Shown piece after piece: positions 1 to 9,900 of a stretch of 64,000 bases of DNA (its first letter is position 1; each line of letters begins with the position of its first letter). This stretch comes from Pseudomonas promysalinigenes (lineage in GTDB: Bacteria > Pseudomonadota > Gammaproteobacteria > Pseudomonadales > Pseudomonadaceae), in assembly GCF_014269025.2 (NCBI RefSeq), contig NZ_CP077094.1:3224001-3288000 (forward strand), in the 5' to 3' direction. Position numbers and translations under genes: made by a program. Below the pieces are notes generated by a model. It was given only the letters and a program-made list of their open reading frames with translations, was not told the DNA's origin and made no database searches.

Positions 1-580
1 AAATGCCCGGTGCGATAGTCATCACCCGGATGCCGAAGCGCGCAAGTTCGCGAGCAACTGGCAATGTCAGGCTGGCAATGGCCCCCTTGGAGGCTGCATA
101 GGCGGCTTGGCCAATCTGGCCGTCATAGGCGGCAATAGAGGCGGTGTTGATGATCACGCCGCGCTCGCCCCCTTCATCTGCAGGCGCGTCGGCCATTGCC
201 GCCGCAGCCAGGCGCAGCAGGTTGAAGCTGCCAACCACGTTGACATTGATGACGTTGACGAAGCTGGCAAGACCATGGGGCCCCTGCTTGCCCAGCACCT
301 TTTCGGCGCCGACGATACCGGCGCAGTTGACCAGCCCATGCAAGGTGCCAAAGGCACCTAGCGCAGCGTCGATCGCTGCCTGGGCCGCGTGTTCATCACT
401 GATGTCTGCAACAGCGAAGCGGGCATTGTCACCCAGCTCGCGCGCCTTGGCCTCGACAGCCTGGGCATTGAGATCGACCAGCATGACCTTGGCGCCTGCA
501 TCGATGAGCATCCGCGCAGTCGCAGCACCCAACCCGGAGGCCGCGCCGCTGACAATGAAGTGTTTATTGGCAATGTGCAT
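1..580 (-). CDS. Short-chain dehydrogenase/reductase, HSD10-like, C-terminus off the left edge
   Basis: NAD(P)-dependent oxidoreductase of the classical SDR family, probably a 3-hydroxyacyl-CoA or 2-methyl-3-hydroxybutyryl-CoA dehydrogenase. The first 193 codons are visible. The Rossmann glycine motif SGAASGLGAA lies near residues 11-20, NCAGIVGAE marks the NAG region, and the catalytic set reads Ser148, Tyr161 and Lys165 (YAASK). The start at 580 follows AAAGGA about 9 bases upstream. The acyl-CoA synthetase gene ends only 13 bp upstream on the same strand, so the two are very likely one operon for activating and beta-oxidising an acyl substrate. The exact substrate (isoleucine-derived or other fatty acyl-CoA) is inferred from the HSD10-like character and the neighbour. 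The gene continues beyond base 1. Confidence 0.88.
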   Translation of the reverse strand, partial: MHIANKHFIVSGAASGLGAATARMLIDAGAKVMLVDLNAQAVEAKARELGDNARFAVADISDEHAAQAAIDAALGAFGTLHGLVNCAGIVGAEKVLGKQGPHGLASFVNVINVNVVGSFNLLRLAAAAMADAPADEGGERGVIINTASIAAYDGQIGQAAYAASKGAIASLTLPVARELARFGIRVMTIAPGI

Positions 581-593
581 GATAGGTTTCCTT

Positions 594-2240
594 TCAGGCG
601 CTGGCAGGGGTGGCCTGTTGCGCAATGTTTTTGGCGACTTCCTGGTTACGCAGGATGAAGCGTTGCAGCTTGCCGCTCGGGGTTTTGGGCAGCTCACTGA
701 CGAATTCGATTTCTCGCGGGTACGCGTGGGCGTACAGGCGCTGGCGCACATGCTGGCGCAGGGTTTCCTCAAGCCCGAGGCTGGGCTCATAGCCGCTGGC
801 CAATATCACGAAGGCCTTGATCAACTCGGTACGTTCCGGGTCGGGCTTGCCGATCACGGCCGCCTCGATCACCGCCGGGTGCTCGATCAACGCGCTTTCA
901 ACGTCGAATGGGCCAACCCGGTAACCGGAGGTGGTGATCACATCATCACTGCGGCCAACGAAGCTGATACTGCCGTCCGGGTTCAGCTCTACGGTGTCAC
1001 CGCTCAGGTAGTACTTGCCTTTGAATGCCTTGGTCGGCAGGCCGTGATACCCGCCAAACCAGCACAGCGGTGACTGTTCGCGATCAACCGCCAGGATGCC
1101 GGGCTGACCGGCCGGTAGCTCGCAGCCCTGCTCGTCGAGTACCACAATGCGATGGCCAGGAATGGCGAAGCCGGCCGACCCCAAGTGCACCGGGTGCTGT
1201 AGGCCGTGATGATTACAAAGCACCATCCCCAGTTCGGTTTGGCCGTAATGGTCGTGAATGGTCACGCCCAGTTCGTCGCGGAACCAGCGGATGACTTCTG
1301 GATTGAGCGGCTCGCCAGCGCTGCTGACCACCCGCAAGCGGCCCTTGATAGGTGCCGAGAATGCACTGCCAGCGGCGATAAGCAGGCGGTACGCCGTGGG
1401 CGAGCCGGCCAGATTGGTGATGTTCAGTTTGTCGATGACGCGCGCACAGCTCTCGACGCTGAACGGGCCATCGTAGAAGGTAGTGGCGTGCCCCAGCGAC
1501 AAGGGCCCGGTTACCGCGTAGTACAAGCCATAGGCCCAGCCCGGATCGGCCAGGTTCCAGAAATTGTCATCTGGCAACAGTTCAACCGCATCGCGCATGT
1601 AGCCCTGAAACGCGACGATCGCTCGTAGCGGCACCGCCAGAGGCTTGGCCGGCCCTGTGGTACCTGAGGTGAACATCAACAGGAAGGGGTCGTCGCCTGA
1701 ACGCATTACTGGCTCGCACTGCTCAGATGCAGCCTCAAGGCACTGATGGAAGTCCAACTCGGCGCTACGGGCTTTGACGGTAATGATTGTCGGGCATTGG
1801 TCCACATCATCGAGCTTGGCACGGTTGGCCTGATCAGTGACCACGACCCGGGCGCCGGACTGCTGCAGGCGATGCTCGATGGCCTTAGGGCCGAATGCAG
1901 TGAACAAAGGCTGGTATACGGCGCCAAGGCGCCAGGTGGCGAGAATGGTGACCAGCAGCTCAGCAGTGCGTGGCATCAAGCCTGCTACCCGGTCACCTGG
2001 GCCTACCCCTTGGGCCTTGAGCACAGTGGCAAAACGGGCGGCCTGTGTTTTGAGCTGATCGAAAGTGTAGCGCGTGGTGTTGCCATCACGATCCTCGTGA
2101 ATCAACGCCAGCGCGCCTTGGCCGGCATGGCGGTCGCAACACTCGACACAGGCATTGAGCGAATCGAAGTTGCCATGCAAGGCACTACTGGCTGACTGGC
2201 CAAGGTCGAACCCTCGAATGGCCTCAGCATAATCGCGCAT
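594..2240 (-). CDS. AMP-forming acyl-CoA synthetase (548 aa)
   Basis: Adenylate-forming ligase that activates a carboxylic acid to its acyl-CoA through an acyl-AMP. The P-loop-like motif LLMFTSGTTGPAKP, the YGQTE motif, the hinge region around YYLSGD...VGRSDD and the C-terminal PKTPSGKLQR carrying the catalytic lysine are all present, and the length fits medium-chain or acetyl-CoA-synthetase-like ligases. The start at 2240 is preceded by CAGGAG about 7 bases upstream. It leads an operon with the SDR gene 13 bp downstream, so a beta-oxidation role is likely. An 11-bp arm of an inverted repeat overlaps the start codon (see 2238-2292). The substrate cannot be told from sequence. The gene ought not to be called acs without more evidence. 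Confidence 0.9.
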   Translation of the reverse strand: MRDYAEAIRGFDLGQSASSALHGNFDSLNACVECCDRHAGQGALALIHEDRDGNTTRYTFDQLKTQAARFATVLKAQGVGPGDRVAGLMPRTAELLVTILATWRLGAVYQPLFTAFGPKAIEHRLQQSGARVVVTDQANRAKLDDVDQCPTIITVKARSAELDFHQCLEAASEQCEPVMRSGDDPFLLMFTSGTTGPAKPLAVPLRAIVAFQGYMRDAVELLPDDNFWNLADPGWAYGLYYAVTGPLSLGHATTFYDGPFSVESCARVIDKLNITNLAGSPTAYRLLIAAGSAFSAPIKGRLRVVSSAGEPLNPEVIRWFRDELGVTIHDHYGQTELGMVLCNHHGLQHPVHLGSAGFAIPGHRIVVLDEQGCELPAGQPGILAVDREQSPLCWFGGYHGLPTKAFKGKYYLSGDTVELNPDGSISFVGRSDDVITTSGYRVGPFDVESALIEHPAVIEAAVIGKPDPERTELIKAFVILASGYEPSLGLEETLRQHVRQRLYAHAYPREIEFVSELPKTPSGKLQRFILRNQEVAKNIAQQATPASA

Positions 2241-2292
2241 CGTTGGACTCCTGGATTATTGTTGTTGGAGTGAAACCATCGGTCCAACGATG
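2238..2292 (-). promoter_or_regulatory. Inverted repeat spanning the acyl-CoA synthetase start codon
   Basis: CATCGTTGGAC (2238-2248) is matched perfectly by GTCCAACGATG (2282-2292), 33 bases apart. On the coding (minus) strand the proximal arm contains the bases just after the Shine-Dalgarno and the ATG itself. If the transcript begins upstream of 2292, an 11-bp stem would cover the start codon. It could also be a DNA operator for a dimeric regulator. Which of these applies is inference; only the repeat is seen. Confidence 0.45.
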
Positions 2293-2362
2293 TTCGCGCC
2301 GCCCAATCGCCGCGGCAATGGTCAAACCTGTCAAAGTGGATGACCGGTTTGGCCGCATTCTG

Positions 2363-5300
2363 CTAGGCACTCTCACGCTCTGCCGCACGCAGATAAGACT
2401 GCGTCAAGCCGCTGAATAGGCGCTGCGTCTCGGCATCTTTGAGCAGTTGTAGGTTCTCGACCTGGTCATGACGAGCAGCCGCAGGCAAAGCTGGCTGTTG
2501 AATTTGCACCCTGAGGATACGCTGGGTGTAGTCCGCCTCGATGGCTTCAAACATCCGGGCGTGCCGTTGGCGCAGGTAATGACGCCAGAAATCACGACGG
2601 CTCAGGCTATCGGTCAGGGCTTCCAAGGTCTGCGCGCGATTCACTCGCTGCAATACGCCATCGATCTGGGCCTGTGTCAGCTGGGCTGAGTCGGGATAGC
2701 GCATAGCACGGGGTTGATCCGGCAAGTTCAAGCGCTCACGCAGCCCGACCCTGAGGGCCAAGTCGACTGCCAACTGATCGACGACTTGCCCTGCGGCCGA
2801 CCGTTGCCGGGCCTCACGGTAGGCTGCCGATTGCAGCTGATCCAAGCGGAACAGTTGCCTGCCAAACTCCACCAGCTGCGCACTAGGGTGCCCATTTGCG
2901 GTTTGCGCCAGCGCTTGCCTGACCCATATCTGCAGCGCACTGAACTGGCTGGCGACCGCGTCCGAACACGACAGTGGCACATCGGCCTGGCTAAATACTT
3001 GGCGGCAAAGCACAGGATCGCCGTCCAGCGCCCCCAACAGCGTCCAAACACCCTCCATCAGTGCTTCACGCCCAGCACCGGCGTGTAGATAGTCAGCCGT
3101 GAACTGCAACCGCGCTAGCAGCCGGAACAATGCGTCGCTGCCGGGTTGTTCCTGCAAGCGTTGCCACAATGCCTCTCGTGTTGTTTGAATCTGCGCGGTC
3201 GGGTGCTCCGCCCACAGCGCTCTGGCGCTTGGCAGGTCCACGGCGGGAAACGATTCTGATGGGTGCCCATGTACCTCAATGACGTCCAACGCATACAGGT
3301 TTCGAAGCTGTGCGACAGGCAAAGGGTTGCGCTCGACCAACAACGCACGGCGAAACCCATAGGGCATCAGCTGGATCTCTTGCGGTACGTCGCGCAGCAG
3401 GTTGTCGCGCAAGTCCGCGCACTCAAGCATCCCACATAGCTCCAGGCGTTGCGGCCAGGCGCCCAATCGGCAATGGCGCAAGTTCAGGGTGGCGAGACGG
3501 GAAAGCTGGTTGAAGCGTAAGTTCAACGCTTCCAGAGGGTTGTAGCTCAGATCCAGATGAACAAGTTCGGGCAAGCTATGAAGCACCTCGACGGTAGCGG
3601 CATCCAGGCGAATTTGATTGTGCGCCAGGCGCAACACGCGAATGCTCGGCAGATAACCCACCCCCAGCGGCAGGCGCAGCAAACGGTTGCTGCTCAGGTT
3701 CAAGTCGGTCACAGCACTGAATGGTCGCAGGAAATCGACCGGGATCTCGTTAATCGGCGAGTCGCGCAGGCACAGTGCCGTGATGCGATGAAATTCAATT
3801 TGTGGTGGCAAAGCTGGCAACGTTCTCAGGTGCGCTCCAGCAAGAAGCAAACGCTGCCCTTGGTCAGAGGGGTTGGCTTCAGCCTGAAGCCGCCACGCCC
3901 GCAGGATGCTGTCCGCGGTCAACCTGCGCGCAGCTTGTTGGCTTTCCTGCAGTTCCGCGCCCACCCAACGGTTCAAGTGCTCAATCAACTGCTCGTGATC
4001 ATCCTGCAATTGCACCAGCCGCTCGAACACAGGCTGCGGCCCTTGTGCCAGGCGCGCCTGCTCGTCGTCGAGCCCTTGCTCAGTCAAGCTTGGGTACAGA
4101 GCACGCAACTGATCTCGAACAGTCGCTTGCTGTCGAGTGCCCAGACCTCCAGGGCGGCCGCTCAGCGGGTAGCCAATGCGCCCATGCTCCAGGCGGCGCA
4201 CTGGGTTCGCCCAGCTACCCTGCTCGGGCCACCCCAGCATACGCGTGATGCCCCAATGGGTAGCGGGCAGCCGAGCCAGCAGGCGCTCACGCAACTGGCT
4301 CGCCGAAGCGCTGCCTGCGATTTGCATTGCGCTTCGTTGCTCAGGCGTGAGTGCCGCAGCGACAGCCTCGAAAACGCAACCTGGGTCGCCAAGCGTGGCG
4401 CGCAGTGCCTCACCACGGCCGTCGTAGACCGTGAAGGTGCCCTCATGCCACACCAGCCTGCGTTCCTGCTCGGTTTGCCCACCACTGCCCAGGTGTTTGA
4501 TCGAGCGCCCATCCAGTGCCCCCTCACGCAAATCGATGTCAAGCCCCTGAAGGTCAAAGCTATCGAGCAAGGTCAGCACCAGCTCACCTGTCACATCGCT
4601 GTAGGCGGTGCTCAAATACAGGCCGGTCAAGCCTCGGGTCAGACGGGCCAGGCGCAACAGTGCCCGCGCATTCTTTGCACACTGCAACGGCAATCGCCTT
4701 TCGACACGGGCCATTTCGCGTTCAAGATCACTTGCCTGGCTAACCACTTCGCTGACATAGGCTGAGGGCAAACCGGGAAAATCCCGGTGCACCAGTGCTG
4801 TCATCGGGTCTTCGGCGAACGGTTGCCCGGTAAGGTAGCTGAACAGTTGCGGGCGCAGCCAGGCCTCGTCGGCCAGCACGTGGTCCAACCCTCTGCCACC
4901 ACGATTCTGGCCCTCGCACCATGTCAACAACTCAATGTCCGAAGCCGTCAGAGTCTGGGCGCGTACATGCTCGAAGAATGTGCCAACCCGCGCATGGGCC
5001 TGGAAGGCTCGCAGGGTCTGCCTCAGATGCACAGGCGTTGGCCGGTTCTCAACCAGAATACCGCGCAGTGCATCTTCGTCGACATCGGCAACCTGCATCA
5101 CTTGCGTGGCCTGGCGCGCCTCGATGGGGGGATGCTGCGGCCATAACACATCGAGCATGCGCTCAGGCCCCTGCCATGTCAGCGGTTGATCACGCAGCAG
5201 CCGCCAACTGCGCTCGCCGTTGTGCAGCACCATCGGCCCGTAGCCACCGCTCGTGGAGGCATGGCGTAAGCGGTACGGCCCGTCAGGTTGTGGTCGATGC

Positions 5301-6817
5301 ATCTCGTAGTAGCGCCCGTCCATGCGCATCCAGCGGCGCCCTCCATAGCCATAGCGTCCATCTTCGAGCAGATCGATGTTGCCTGGCACGCTTTGGTAAT
5401 TGGCAGCGTCGAAGTGCCATAGGCGGCTGCGCCCGTGCGCTAGGCTCACAGGCTCCAACCCCGCGATGAATGCGCTGCGCAGGTAGCTGACGCCGGCCAC
5501 GGTCACAGCGCCAGCCACCACAGTTTCGGCAACGCTCAGTAAGTGCTCCAGGGCTTCATGCTGGTGGCCCCTGGACCAATCACTTATCCCTTCGAAAACT
5601 TCCGAACAGGTTTGCACCACCAACTGTCCCAACAGCAATGCACCCACCACCGGGATGAAGAAGCCGGCCAGGTTGAGCAAGTCCAAACCGGCCGATTGCC
5701 AAGCTTCGTGCCTTGCACGTGAAGCGGCGGCCTGAGCATCGGCGCTGGGTACAAGCAGTAGGCGGGCATCATTTTTCACGTGCGCAACCTGCACGGTCGC
5801 CATCGCCGCGAACAATTCGCCCTGTGCAGCTAGCCCCTTGAGCTGCAAGTCCGGGTGGGCATCCTGCAGGCGCAAGCCAAGGGTCATGATGAAACCTGGC
5901 CGCTGGTCCACGCCGATCAGCTGGCTGAAATACTGCCTATAGGCCTGGCTGCCCAGCTGGGTCGCCATCGCCTTATTCAACGCATCCAGAGTATCGAAGC
6001 GCCGAAGCGCCTTGTCTGGGTCGCCAGGCAGGTACAGCACAACGCCCCTGACCAAGCCCGTTTGGTCGCGCAATACAATCAACAACCCCTCGGCGGTTGG
6101 CCGCCCAAGTACGTGCAGCATCCCAGGGTAAGCCCGCAAGCCGCCCTCGAACTTCTCGGCGTCGCTCTGGCCTATCTCGCTCAGTGCAAGTTCCTCGGCG
6201 CCGCTGATATCCCCCTTCAGAGCAGCCACTTTGCAAGCAAGCTTAAGGGCTGCTCGCTTGTCTTGAGCCAAGAGCTCGAGGGCCTCCTGTGTGAACACCG
6301 TATCAAGCTCCGCTTGGTACCTGGCACCTACGTCAAGCGCGCGGCACGCCCTGACCAGCTGGGCTGCGGAACCGCTCAGCACCAGGTCACTGCCGGGCGC
6401 AACTAGGCCGGTTCCGTCGTAAAAGCTAGCATTGGCCGGGAAGTTACTCATCAGCTGCAGCAAACCATTCCGTCTTACTTCGCCATACCCGTAGGTCGGC
6501 AATGCCAGATTGGCCCCCATATCGAAGCGTGGCGTCACCACACGCCACTCCAGATCCGCAAAGGTGACCCCGGCGGGCAAAGGCTTTTGCAGCACGCCGG
6601 CCAGATGCTGCTCGGCGAATGCCTGCAAAGGCAGCAGCTGCTCGGTACAGGCTTGCACACGTGCCTGGCTTGCCTTGTACTCGGTGAAGCGGCTACGCAG
6701 TGCGGCAATCTGGGACGCCGAAGCCCGAGCCAGCCAATCAGGCAGCCGAGCACTTATGAAAGCGTCTGTAGCAGTGCTAAGGGTCGATTCGGACGCGGGT
6801 ATTAGGTGATCCGTCAT
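2363..6817 (-). CDS. Large LRR protein with NEL-type E3 ubiquitin ligase domain (1484 aa), copy 1
   Basis: Probable host-directed toxin or effector. The N-terminal ~900 residues resemble the dermonecrotic-toxin-like (DUF6543/ToxA_N) region common in Pseudomonas. It holds a hydrophobic stretch near 372-405 (NLAGFFIPVVGALLLGQLVV) followed by WSRGHQHEAL. Leucine-rich repeats lie at about 1005-1160 (for example LTDLNLSSN-like and LVHLDLSYNPLEAL units). The C-terminus matches NEL ligases of the IpaH/SspH/SlrP group: Cys1284 sits in CSDAV, the CxD catalytic motif, and a conserved RDFWRHYLR lies near the end. Family knowledge: the NEL cysteine forms a thioester with ubiquitin. No signal peptide is seen. 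The start at 6817 (MTDHLIP) was chosen because residues encoded upstream overlap the neighbouring gene and look non-native. It is a paralogue of the next gene, 125 bp upstream. Target and secretion route are unknown. Confidence 0.85.
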   Translation of the reverse strand: MTDHLIPASESTLSTATDAFISARLPDWLARASASQIAALRSRFTEYKASQARVQACTEQLLPLQAFAEQHLAGVLQKPLPAGVTFADLEWRVVTPRFDMGANLALPTYGYGEVRRNGLLQLMSNFPANASFYDGTGLVAPGSDLVLSGSAAQLVRACRALDVGARYQAELDTVFTQEALELLAQDKRAALKLACKVAALKGDISGAEELALSEIGQSDAEKFEGGLRAYPGMLHVLGRPTAEGLLIVLRDQTGLVRGVVLYLPGDPDKALRRFDTLDALNKAMATQLGSQAYRQYFSQLIGVDQRPGFIMTLGLRLQDAHPDLQLKGLAAQGELFAAMATVQVAHVKNDARLLLVPSADAQAAASRARHEAWQSAGLDLLNLAGFFIPVVGALLLGQLVVQTCSEVFEGISDWSRGHQHEALEHLLSVAETVVAGAVTVAGVSYLRSAFIAGLEPVSLAHGRSRLWHFDAANYQSVPGNIDLLEDGRYGYGGRRWMRMDGRYYEMHRPQPDGPYRLRHASTSGGYGPMVLHNGERSWRLLRDQPLTWQGPERMLDVLWPQHPPIEARQATQVMQVADVDEDALRGILVENRPTPVHLRQTLRAFQAHARVGTFFEHVRAQTLTASDIELLTWCEGQNRGGRGLDHVLADEAWLRPQLFSYLTGQPFAEDPMTALVHRDFPGLPSAYVSEVVSQASDLEREMARVERRLPLQCAKNARALLRLARLTRGLTGLYLSTAYSDVTGELVLTLLDSFDLQGLDIDLREGALDGRSIKHLGSGGQTEQERRLVWHEGTFTVYDGRGEALRATLGDPGCVFEAVAAALTPEQRSAMQIAGSASASQLRERLLARLPATHWGITRMLGWPEQGSWANPVRRLEHGRIGYPLSGRPGGLGTRQQATVRDQLRALYPSLTEQGLDDEQARLAQGPQPVFERLVQLQDDHEQLIEHLNRWVGAELQESQQAARRLTADSILRAWRLQAEANPSDQGQRLLLAGAHLRTLPALPPQIEFHRITALCLRDSPINEIPVDFLRPFSAVTDLNLSSNRLLRLPLGVGYLPSIRVLRLAHNQIRLDAATVEVLHSLPELVHLDLSYNPLEALNLRFNQLSRLATLNLRHCRLGAWPQRLELCGMLECADLRDNLLRDVPQEIQLMPYGFRRALLVERNPLPVAQLRNLYALDVIEVHGHPSESFPAVDLPSARALWAEHPTAQIQTTREALWQRLQEQPGSDALFRLLARLQFTADYLHAGAGREALMEGVWTLLGALDGDPVLCRQVFSQADVPLSCSDAVASQFSALQIWVRQALAQTANGHPSAQLVEFGRQLFRLDQLQSAAYREARQRSAAGQVVDQLAVDLALRVGLRERLNLPDQPRAMRYPDSAQLTQAQIDGVLQRVNRAQTLEALTDSLSRRDFWRHYLRQRHARMFEAIEADYTQRILRVQIQQPALPAAARHDQVENLQLLKDAETQRLFSGLTQSYLRAAERESA

Positions 6818-6942
6818 GGGAGTGCCTGCTGGGTACTGGGAAGCGTTTATGGTCGGTTGCTGGCAGCACCACAGGCAGGGGGAACTGCGCCTGGTACCGC
6901 TATGGGCTGCCATTTGCTTAGGCCAATGGTGCAAGAGGCGGG

Positions 6943-9900
6943 TTAGCTGGCAGGGTCTGGCAGCTCGGCCAAAGCCTCTCGAGTCAGGCGCAGCGCCAGT
7001 TCCTTCACCGCAGCCTGCCGCTCGTCCGCCAGGCGGTTGGCGGCAAGCAGATAGTCGCCGCTGCTCGAAGGTGAATTGTCCAGGGCTTCGAGTTGCGACC
7101 AAAATGGTGCTTCGACCTCGCTGAACAGCTGGCCATGGCTGCTGCGCAAGCTGTCCAACCAGAAATCTCGCTGGCTGACGTACCGCGCCAAAGCGTCGGT
7201 GGTCTCGGCGTGCCGGACAGCCATTGCCGCGGTGTCCAAATGATGCTGATTAACCCCGGAAAGGGCTGGAAAATGCATGGTGCGCGGCTGGCCTGGCAAG
7301 TCCAGTACCCGCGCCAAACCGATGCGGTAGGCCAGGCTCATTTCAACTTCATCGACATCCTGGCCTTGAGTTCGGCGTACTTGCATGTCTTCGCGAGCCA
7401 GGGTTTCTACCTGATCAAGCCTGAACAAGCGTCTAGCCAGTTCCAAGCGAGCTAGCCGGCCGGCCTGTGGCGGGCTTTCGCGCAACGCCTGCGCCACATA
7501 GACCTGTACTTCGAGTCTGCTGAAGCACGACGCCACACTGTCCATGCAGGTACGCGGGTGTGCAGCCAGGCTGAACAGATCATCACGCAGGCTGGTGTCG
7601 CCGGCGGCTTGCTCTAGCACTACCCAGACCCTACGGCGCAGGTCTGCAGGCACTCGTTCAAAGTCTTGGGTTCCGGTCAACGCATCCAGCAGCTGGAAAA
7701 AATCCTGGCTGCCAGGCTCGACGTTCAGGGCGTCCCACAACGCTGATCTGGCCTGATACTGCTCATCCGAATCCTCCAACCACAGCCCCCGCGTGCTGGC
7801 AGTCGGCGGTGGCGTGCCCGCGCCCGCCTCGATTGCCCGCATCGGCGGGCCGACACGTTGACTGATAGCCTCTGGCAGTGGATTACCCTCCAGCAAAAGG
7901 GTACGGCGCCAACGTTCAGGCGCAGCAAGCACAGCGTCGGAGACGCCCGTGATGTGGTTGTCGCGCAGATCGGCAACGATCAGCTGGGCACACTGTTGAA
8001 GATCTTCGGGCAGCGCCAGCAACTGGGTGCCCCGCAGGTTCAACTCCTCCAGCCGCAGCATTGTCTGAAGTTGCACACTGGTGGCTCCCAAAGGGTTGTA
8101 GCTCAGGTCCAGGGTGCGCAACCGGGTGAGACTTGCCAGCGCTCTGGCTCCGGCAACGGTGACGCTGATCTGGTTGCCAGCCAAGCGCAGGTTGCGCAAC
8201 TGGCCAAGGTGAGCGAGATCATTGGGGATACTGGTCAAAACATTGTTGCCAAGGTTCAGCCAGCGCAGTTGAGTGAAGCAACGCAGAAACCCATCAGGAA
8301 GTTCATCCAGGCTCAGGCCCATCAATGTCAGGTGCGCGACATGGCCGAAATCTGTGTTGGCCGGCAGATGCGGTAGGCTGCGCAAGGGGATGTCGTGCAG
8401 GCTCAGGGTAAGCCCTTGGGGCACATCCCATTGGTCGATGATACGCTCGCCTATCAACTGCCAACTGCGCTGAAGCTGCAGCGCGGCCTGCCGCCTCAGG
8501 GCACTGGCGGTATCACCGCGCGCGCGGCTCACCCATTGTGCAAGGGCCTGTTCCAACATGCGGTATTGGCGCTCTTGCAGCAGCAAGTTGCTATAGGCAG
8601 AGCCCGGACGCTCCAGCAGCAGTTCCAGGTAGATCTGCACTTCGGCCTCGTTGAAGCCGGGGTAAAGCGCACGTATGCGAGACTGCAGCAGGTTCTGGGC
8701 AGCACCACCCCCAGTCATCCGCCCGCTCAACAGGTAACCGACGCGACCATCGGGCAGGCGCCGGACTGGGTTGCTCGGTGCGCCCGCGTCAGGCATGCCC
8801 AGTAACCGCAGCATGTCCTCGCGTTGCCGTGGTAGCCAGCCCTGCAGTGCCTTGCGCAGTTTCGCCGCACCGTCGGCACCGGCCCAGCCGAGGCGCGCTT
8901 TGTCTGCACCGCTCAGGCAGCTCAGGAGCAGCTCCAGCAGCTCGCCTGGCTCACCGGTCGCGCCGTGCAATGGAGCCTGTGTCGGGCCAAAGAGGCGGAA
9001 TTTGCCGGCGGCCCTGACCAGTATCGGGTAGGGTTTAGCCAACGCTGGCTGGTGCAGACTGGCGAGCAACCTGCCCGTGGCCGAACGTTCGTGTAAAGCC
9101 AAAGGCTGTGTTGCAGGCCACCGCCCGGCCTGGCTCAACAAGGCAAATACTAGCCTGACCTGATCCGCCCGATAGCTGCACCTAAGGTATAAGCCCTCGC
9201 GCATGCGGGTCAGTTGGGCCACTTGCAGCAACTGGCGTGCCTGCTTGGCTACTGCCAGCGGTATGCGCAAACCCGTGCGCATTGCCACACGCTGCTCGTT
9301 GCTCAGGTGCCTGAGCAGGCTCACGGCATAGGCATCGGGCAGGCCAGGAAAGTCTCGCTGCAGCAACGCGCGCTGTGGGTCATCAGCCCAATAAACGTTG
9401 GCGAAGTGCTCGAACAGGCGCTCGCGCAGTTCATCAGCCTGCTGCACGATGGTGTCGCTTTGCGCTCGCAGGTCAAGCGTCTGAATCCCCAGGTGGTCGA
9501 CGCACCATTGCCACAGTTCGGCATCGGTATCGGCAGCGCCGCTGGCTACTGCGCCAAGGAAGTGCTCGACTCTGGCATCCACCGCGAAGCGTTCCAAGGT
9601 ATCGCGCAAGGCTACCGGCAGTGGTCGATTTTCCACCAACAGGCCACGCAGCAAGGCTTCATCCACCCCTGCCACCGCCATCACCTGGGCAGCTCGCTCA
9701 TCCGTAAAGGCTTGCGCTGGCGGCCATAGTCGCCCCAGCAACAAAGCCTGGCCCTGCCATTCCAGAGGCCGTTCGTAGGTCAGGCGCCAGGCTCGCTCTC
9801 CGTTGAATTCCAAGGCCGGGCCAAAGGCCTGTGGATCGCGTGCATCCAGTAAACGCCAAGGGCCTTGGTCACTGTTAGCCCGCACTCGGTAGTACACCCC

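Noticed and set aside
144..1073. 309-codon plus-strand frame at the left edge
   Set aside because: Overlaps both the SDR gene and the acyl-CoA synthetase gene on the minus strand; composition is that of a shadow frame.
6818..7102. 95-codon N-terminal extension of the first NEL protein
   Set aside because: It would lie inside the upstream NEL gene, is rich in Arg and Pro without family resemblance, and the paralogue has no counterpart.
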